The notes under the pieces were generated by a model that worked only from the letters and a program-made list of their open reading frames with translations, was not told the DNA's origin and searched no databases. From the NCBI GenBank assembly GCA_025266875.1, contig JALLLT010000165.1:1-13087 (forward strand): DNA of 13,087 bases. Direction: 5' to 3'. This DNA is from Fennellomyces sp. T-0311. Lineage: Eukaryota; Mucoromycota; Mucoromycetes; Mucorales; Lichtheimiaceae. Positions 8,730 to 13,087 of this stretch are shown here, piece after piece. Position numbers and translations under genes: made by a program. Each line of letters starts with the position of its first letter. Position 1 is the stretch's first letter.

Positions 8730-9070
8730 CTACTGATGTAGTATACTCTTACATATTATATGGATCTGTTGTGTTCTTTTACAAACATTTTGCACTTCGG
8801 ATAGTATAATGATGGAATTAGTAGCAAGATATTAAATTGCATTTTGTCACCGATTATAACTACTTTTCACTTATAATGGGCGGAAGGTTAAAACTGGTTA
8901 CTTCCCGATTACAGAGATCACCACTTTTAACCATTTTTAACTAGTTTTGAGTGGTCAATAATTCATAGCGGAAAAATGGTTAAAATTGGTTATTTGTCAA
9001 AATTGTAACCACTTTTTTAATCTACTTTTAATCACTTTCACTTCCAGTCACTCAAAAATTTTTTGCAGTG
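8730..9070 (+). other. transposon right end: 3' flank, subterminal repeats, terminal sequence
   Basis: No coding sequence is seen. A T/A-rich flank of the transposase gene leads into repeated [CT][CT]ACTTTT(A/T)A motifs at 8860, 8921, 9009, 9022 and, in weaker form, at 9032. There is also a near-identical 16-bp direct repeat, GGTTAAAAYTGGTTAY, at 8886-8901 and 8978-8993. A perfect 14-bp inverted repeat pairs TTTTAACCATTTTT (8925-8938) with AAAAATGGTTAAAA (8972-8985). The segment closes with GCAGTG at 9065-9070. In En/Spm-type elements, arrays of short subterminal repeats are binding sites for the element's own proteins. Confidence 0.65.
8925..8985. repeat. 14-bp perfect inverted repeat, 33-nt spacer
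   Basis: TTTTAACCATTTTT at 8925-8938 is the exact reverse complement of AAAAATGGTTAAAA at 8972-8985. It lies downstream of the transposase stop, within the subterminal repeat cluster. It could act as a paired protein-binding site; a hairpin in the transcript would be A/T-rich and weak. Confidence 0.8.
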
Positions 9071-12000
9071 AGAGTTGCTTTCTGTACCCATCTTTCAGCA
9101 GTACCATTTGCTTTTGGGTGAAACGGCACGACAAGTCTATGCTCGAAACCAGAGTTTCTTGCAAATCTCTTCATTAGGTCATTGACGAATTCTTTGCCAT
9201 TATCCGACTGAAGGACGCGAGGTAAACCGAAGTCGCAGAATATGTGTACAAGAGTCTTTACAATTGTTTCCGCTTGTTTGTTTGGTATTGCACGTAATAT
9301 ACAAAAGCGTGTGCATATATCGACGAGAACGAGTAAATAATTGTTTCCTTTTTTAGAGGTTTCATATGTTGCCAAATCAATTGCCCAGTGATCTCCTGGT
9401 GCTTCGGCAGTAATAGTTCGTAATGGGTGATATCCTTTTTGAGCGATATTGAACTTTTGACATTCAGGACATTCCATAACTAAGTCAACGGCATCTTGCT
9501 TTATGTTGGGCCAATGAATACCATTGTTATGTATAGCTTGGACTATTGCGTTGGCACCAAAGTGACCAAACAAATGTGCTTTGTCCAGCAAGTCTTTCCT
9601 TTCGTTTTCTGGGGGAAGTAATGTGTTCTCCATGATTATTTTTGCAGCGCGATTTACCAGTTCTTTAGATTCACTGTTATATTGCTTAAATATTGCTGCT
9701 GATTCCCCCTCCAAGTCTGTTCCTTCGTGGAAGAGACGGGATAAGGAGTCACTCATGCCGTTTAATTTACCGGCAATGTGTACAATGTCAAAATCATAGT
9801 TGTATATGGTAGAAAACCAATTGGTTAACATGGAGTTCAGTTGTTTTTGGGAATGTAAATAAGTCAAAGCCTTATGATCGGTATAGATCGTGAACTTTTG
9901 TCCCCAGATATACTTATGGAACTTTTTCAATGCAAATACAATGGCTAGTAACTCTTTGCGAGTGATCATATATCGGGATTCTGCCTTGTTTAACGAACGA
10001 GCCATGTAGGAAATAACTTGGCGTTTGTTGGTATCTTTTTCTTTTTGATACAATACGCACGCTATTCCGACATTGCTGGCGTCAGTGGCAATGTACATTG
10101 GACGAGACATATCAGGAAAGTGAAGCGGTACAGCATGCTTTAAGGCATACTTCAATGTATTGAACGCTTTATCATGTTTCTCTGTCCATAGAGCCGTGAT
10201 ATTTGTTGAATGGCGCAATTCATCCAAAGGTTTGGTTATATCAGCCATATAGGGTATGCTATCTCGAAAATAATTGATGAAACCAAGGTATGCTTGTAAT
10301 TGTTTTGCGGTTTTCGGTACTGGCCAATTTTGAGCATTAGTGACTTTGCTAGGGTCAGGCCGTCTAGTGTTATTATGGATATAAAATCCAAGTAGATGAA
10401 CACTTTTTCGCATAAATTGGCATTTGCTTGGTTGCAAAATGAGATTCGCAGCTGTTAATCTGTCAATGACAGTTATACAGTGATCAATGTGCTCCGAAAT
10501 GGAATTGCTCATAATAATGATATCATCAACGTAACACTGTGCGTAAGGAAGATCTCTACACACGTAATGGTCCATTACGGCTTGGAAGCTTTGCGCGACA
10601 TGCCGCAAACCAAAGGGTGTCTTTTTGTGAAAATATCTTTTGTTTCCTGGTCCAGTAAACGAGAGTTTGTGCTGATCTTCTTCCGAAATCGGAAATCTCG
10701 TAAAAGCACTTTTTAAATCAAGCACACTCATTACTTTTGAGCCTGCAAGCTTATCAAACATATCACGGATGAGGGGAATCCTTTGAGGATGGTCTTCGAT
10801 ATATTGATTGACCAATCTTGGATCTAAGCAACAACGGTGCCCTTTTAGTACCCCTTCGTGATCCCGCTTGGGTACCAAGAGAAGAGGACTGTTCCATCTG
10901 TTGTCTGCATTTGGAGGTAGTTCTTCAATTGTACCGTCTTCAAGCCATTCACTTATAGCTTGTTCAATGATCGGTATTTGATGGTATGCGAGCTCATATT
11001 GCTTGCGATTGCAGATGACACCAGGTGGCGTTGGGATAGAAATCACTGCTTCAGGGTAAGGACAAACAGAAGTTTTACTGATCTGCGCATTTTTGTCCAA
11101 GCTAGGCTTAATCATGTTGTGGAACGTGACTTGGTCGTCATGTGTCCCAGCTGGTTCATCATATGCGGGCAATTCGTCAATTTCTTCTTTGTCTTCTTCT
11201 TTTTTCAAGTCATCTCTCCATTCGTGCGTCAAGCCAGTATAGCCAATGCCGAACTCATTGAAGAGGTTTTTACCAATGCTGGCTAATTTTCCCTGAGCAA
11301 GATTCATTACTTCAAAGGAGTGTTTTATATTACGGTAGTTAAACCACACGTTTAAAGGTTCAGTTATGCCAATACGTTCAGACTTTTTATTTTCGTCTGC
11401 TAATTGTATAAATCCTTTTCTAGGAATAATTTTGATTTTGTTTTGTTCGCAGAAGGTCTTGGAAACCGCGGAAAAGTTGGCTCCATCATCCATGAGCGCG
11501 ATAATGCGGTTGCCTTCTATCGTAACAGGTAAAGGCATTTCATCAATATCATTTTCTTTTGATTCATTTTTGTTCATAGGTGACTTACAAGGCAACATGT
11601 TGTCATCTGTGTCATGATCAACAATTTGAGCGCTACGGTTCACCTTGTTCTTTGCTGGAGGCAAGTGAGGGAGTGGAGGTAGCCCTTTGGCGACGCGAAA
11701 CTCATTGCATCGATGCTTATCGTTTCGGGGGCGTCCACAATAATCGCAGTCTTTTGCGGGCCTCTTGTTGGCTGGGTTGTGCATCGAAGCACTAGAACCC
11801 GAAGGGAAGTGAGTACGGAGTTTTGGCCGGTTATGACGTTCATAGGATTCGTCTTCACGGGGGCGCTTGTCATTCTCCGAGTCATCTAGTTGCAAACTGG
11901 CCAAGTATTGGACCATGCTCTCCAATGTCTGGTTCATGAATTCAACACCGAACTTAGTCGAGACCAAGTTATAAGCGGCGTTCTTCTTCTCCAAAGAGGA

Positions 12001-12738
12001 AAGCAAGGCAACAATCATAGGGACGTGATACTGGTCTAACCCAGATTCAATGCAACGTTGGTGAAATCGACGGACGTATGAACGAACTTTTTCGCCTTTT
12101 TTCTGGCGCATGTGGAAGACTACTTCCATGCCCTTGAGCCTTTGTTCTGGCGTGTCGAACTTATTTACGATTTTGCAACGGATTTGAGCCCAGGTGAGGG
12201 ATGAAGTTTTCATTTCATCATCCAACCATATAGAGTCTCCGTCATTGAAGCACTTAGGCAACAATCTTTCCCAGTGATCGCTAATAGGTAAGTTGCATGC
12301 TCGCAATTCCTTTTCAAATGCCCTTAGAAACATTTCTGCGGACAGATGCACGACCTTATTTGGATGCCACTTGTCTGAGCCAACAATCTGTAAGACTGGT
12401 AGGTCTTTAGGGACATAATGATCGTTTGCACGATTGTCCACTGACCAGTACTGGCGTTCAAGTTTGGCGTTTTTAGCTTGGATCTCCTCGTAGGTATAGA
12501 ATTCGAGACGGTTTGTACGGTAAATTTCGAGGTGGTCTTGCTGGGCAACGAATTCCCGTAGAGCCTTTTCTTGCTCTCCCATAGTGCCGCCATTGTTGAT
12601 GATTTCCCGGTAGGCCTTTTCCTTATCGGTGACTTGGGACTGAAGCTTCTGGATTGTTTCCAATGCCAGTCGCTCTTCTTCCTTGGGATTGGCGAGGTCG
12701 GTTGGCTTGGGGTCCTTGTCCTGTTGGACTTCTTCCAT
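9052..12738 (-). CDS. gag-pol: Ty3/gypsy Gag-Pol polyprotein, truncated in integrase
   Basis: One continuous frame of 1228 codons with no gag/pol frameshift. Numbering from Met at 12738: gag capsid-like region about 90-290; zinc knuckle Cys 331, Cys 334, His 342, Cys 344 (C-X2-C-X7-H-X-C); protease active site at 417-420 reading DDGA, where D-S/T-G-A is usual; RT motif A Asp 674 and YVDD 736-739; RNase H Asp 886 (ATDAS) and YTDHKALTYL; integrase HHCC module; integrase triad Asp 1121, Asp 1179, Glu 1215 (D-X57-D-X35-E). The frame ends 13 codons after Glu 1215, where the CACTA end (9070) begins, so the last few residues and the stop are transposon sequence. The integrase C-terminus and 3' LTR are missing here. 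A gag-like N-terminal extension from an ATG at 12848 lies in another frame, so the native start may be upstream with a frameshift between. No chromodomain can be assessed. Confidence 0.92.
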   Translation of the reverse strand: MEEVQQDKDPKPTDLANPKEEERLALETIQKLQSQVTDKEKAYREIINNGGTMGEQEKALREFVAQQDHLEIYRTNRLEFYTYEEIQAKNAKLERQYWSVDNRANDHYVPKDLPVLQIVGSDKWHPNKVVHLSAEMFLRAFEKELRACNLPISDHWERLLPKCFNDGDSIWLDDEMKTSSLTWAQIRCKIVNKFDTPEQRLKGMEVVFHMRQKKGEKVRSYVRRFHQRCIESGLDQYHVPMIVALLSSLEKKNAAYNLVSTKFGVEFMNQTLESMVQYLASLQLDDSENDKRPREDESYERHNRPKLRTHFPSGSSASMHNPANKRPAKDCDYCGRPRNDKHRCNEFRVAKGLPPLPHLPPAKNKVNRSAQIVDHDTDDNMLPCKSPMNKNESKENDIDEMPLPVTIEGNRIIALMDDGANFSAVSKTFCEQNKIKIIPRKGFIQLADENKKSERIGITEPLNVWFNYRNIKHSFEVMNLAQGKLASIGKNLFNEFGIGYTGLTHEWRDDLKKEEDKEEIDELPAYDEPAGTHDDQVTFHNMIKPSLDKNAQISKTSVCPYPEAVISIPTPPGVICNRKQYELAYHQIPIIEQAISEWLEDGTIEELPPNADNRWNSPLLLVPKRDHEGVLKGHRCCLDPRLVNQYIEDHPQRIPLIRDMFDKLAGSKVMSVLDLKSAFTRFPISEEDQHKLSFTGPGNKRYFHKKTPFGLRHVAQSFQAVMDHYVCRDLPYAQCYVDDIIIMSNSISEHIDHCITVIDRLTAANLILQPSKCQFMRKSVHLLGFYIHNNTRRPDPSKVTNAQNWPVPKTAKQLQAYLGFINYFRDSIPYMADITKPLDELRHSTNITALWTEKHDKAFNTLKYALKHAVPLHFPDMSRPMYIATDASNVGIACVLYQKEKDTNKRQVISYMARSLNKAESRYMITRKELLAIVFALKKFHKYIWGQKFTIYTDHKALTYLHSQKQLNSMLTNWFSTIYNYDFDIVHIAGKLNGMSDSLSRLFHEGTDLEGESAAIFKQYNSESKELVNRAAKIIMENTLLPPENERKDLLDKAHLFGHFGANAIVQAIHNNGIHWPNIKQDAVDLVMECPECQKFNIAQKGYHPLRTITAEAPGDHWAIDLATYETSKKGNNYLLVLVDICTRFCILRAIPNKQAETIVKTLVHIFCDFGLPRVLQSDNGKEFVNDLMKRFARNSGFEHRLVVPFHPKANGTAERWVQKATLTAKNF

Positions 12739-12848
12739 TGGATCGTCGATATGGCAAGTTTCTCGAGTCCAGTGGTTACAGGTTCCTTGTCCATGGTTTG
12801 AGGGGTAGGTTGTTCCTTGGTAGGTTGCTTGTCAGCAGGGGTAGACAT
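12739..12848 (-). pseudogene. frameshifted gag N-terminus
   Basis: The first ATG after the LTR (12848-12846) opens a Pro/Thr/Lys-rich frame beginning MSTPADKQPTKEQP that looks like a genuine disordered gag N-terminus. It is out of frame with the long gag-pol ORF by 110 nt (3n+2), and the long frame has a stop upstream of 12738. A small indel between 12848 and 12738 is the likeliest cause; downstream initiation at 12738 is the alternative. Confidence 0.5.
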
Positions 12849-12870
12849 AGTGGAATTCAGCGAAAAAAAA

Positions 12871-13087
12871 TGTGATGTAGAAGGATCAATTGGTAACAAT
12901 AAAGAGTCGCTGAGACCGTAAAATAAATCTCTGTTCTGATTGTGTTTTCATATGCTAAACTAGTGCCTTATTTATACTGTTGACTACGGCACATCTTTGA
13001 CTGTCCTTCTAGCATCTTCTAGTTATTGAAGGTACATTTGTCATCTAGTGATGTTTCACTGAGTGTCGCTCTTCACTGTGATGTTTC
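12871..13087 (-). repeat. 5' LTR of minus-strand retrotransposon, partial
   Basis: Non-coding, reading right to left: direct copies of GAAACATCAC and CAGTGAA in U3 near the window edge, a TATAAATA box (complement of 12969-12976), then GGTCTC and CCAATTGATCC, ending ACATCACA at about 12871. The end assignment rests on the CA terminus and on blocks shared with the chromovirus U5. No TGG-type tRNA primer site is obvious immediately after it. Confidence 0.65.
12969..12976 (-). promoter_or_regulatory. LTR core promoter TATA box
   Basis: TATAAATA on the minus strand, about 98 nt before the proposed LTR end and 121 nt before the first gag-like ATG (12848). It would drive the genomic RNA of the minus-strand element. 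Confidence 0.6.

Larger units (their letters stand above)
4741..9070 (+). mobile_element. CACTA/En-Spm (CMC)-like DNA transposon, right part
   Basis: It is identified by its tnp2-type transposase (5286-8729) and by a right end reading ...TTTTTTGCAGTG, i.e. CACTGCAAAAAATTTTT on the other strand. This resembles the CACT(A/G)CAAAA termini of En/Spm-group elements. Clustered subterminal repeats precede this end (8860-9045). The end falls exactly where the minus-strand retrotransposon's integrase coding breaks off, so it sits inside that element. No matching left terminus is seen in the window. The left arm is most simply interrupted by the chromovirus at 4740, with the true left end beyond the window; AGA (9071-9073) is the expected 3-bp target duplication. 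Confidence 0.72.
9071..13087 (-). mobile_element. second Ty3/gypsy retrotransposon, 5' portion
   Basis: On the minus strand this comprises part of the 5' LTR (13087 down to about 12871), a leader of only about 20 nt, and gag-pol down to the integrase core. It ends abruptly at 9071 against the CACTA terminus GCAGTG. It is a different family from the plus-strand chromovirus (different gag, protease and LTR) but shares the zinc-knuckle spacing and short U5 blocks. Its 5' LTR start runs off the right edge. Confidence 0.88.

Noticed and set aside
9581..11885. Assorted short open frames opposite or alongside the minus-strand gag-pol
   Set aside because: They overlap strongly conserved RT, RNase H and integrase coding in other frames, and their translations resemble no family.
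13038..13087. Repeated GATGTTTC and CACTG motifs at the right edge as a CRISPR-like or tandem array
   Set aside because: Only two or three short copies are present, inside LTR U3 sequence of a eukaryotic retrotransposon.

Overview
This window looks like a repeat-rich stretch of an early-diverging fungal genome, probably Mucoromycota (a Mucorales-like mould). The reasons are short GT-AG introns of 51-69 nt, Ty3/gypsy chromovirus-type retrotransposons with TATAAATA promoters in their LTRs, and a tnp2-type CACTA transposase of the kind common in those genomes. The taxonomic call is inference. No ordinary host gene was recognised; essentially the whole window is explained by mobile DNA.

Layout. 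(1) Positions 1-4740, plus strand: the 3' part of a Ty3/gypsy chromovirus. It holds the gag C-terminus with a zinc knuckle, a long open protease-RT-RNase H-integrase-chromodomain frame, a polypurine tract and a complete 3' LTR (4347-4740). Its gag/protease junction is broken by a 465-bp TG...CA element flanked by a 6-bp duplication (316-780), best read as a solo LTR of another family. (2) Positions 4741-9070: a CACTA/En-Spm-like DNA transposon. It has a six-exon plus-strand tnp2-type transposase (5286-8729) that splices in silico to an uninterrupted 1052-codon frame, and a right end with clustered subterminal repeats that closes with GCAGTG (the complement of CACTGC). A divergently transcribed small gene (4674-5174, minus) is cut by the first element's LTR. 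(3) Positions 9071-13087, minus strand: a second Ty3/gypsy element with part of its 5' LTR, a short leader and one continuous gag-pol frame. It stops 13 codons after the catalytic glutamate of the integrase, exactly at the DNA transposon's end.

The simplest reading is a four-layer nest: the minus-strand retrotransposon was entered by the CACTA element, which was entered by the plus-strand chromovirus, which was entered by an element that later collapsed to a solo LTR. On this model the CACTA left end and the missing integrase and 3' LTR of the minus element lie beyond the left edge of the window. The transposase gene looks intact. Both retrotransposons are defective as they stand (one interrupted or frameshifted in gag/protease, one truncated in integrase).
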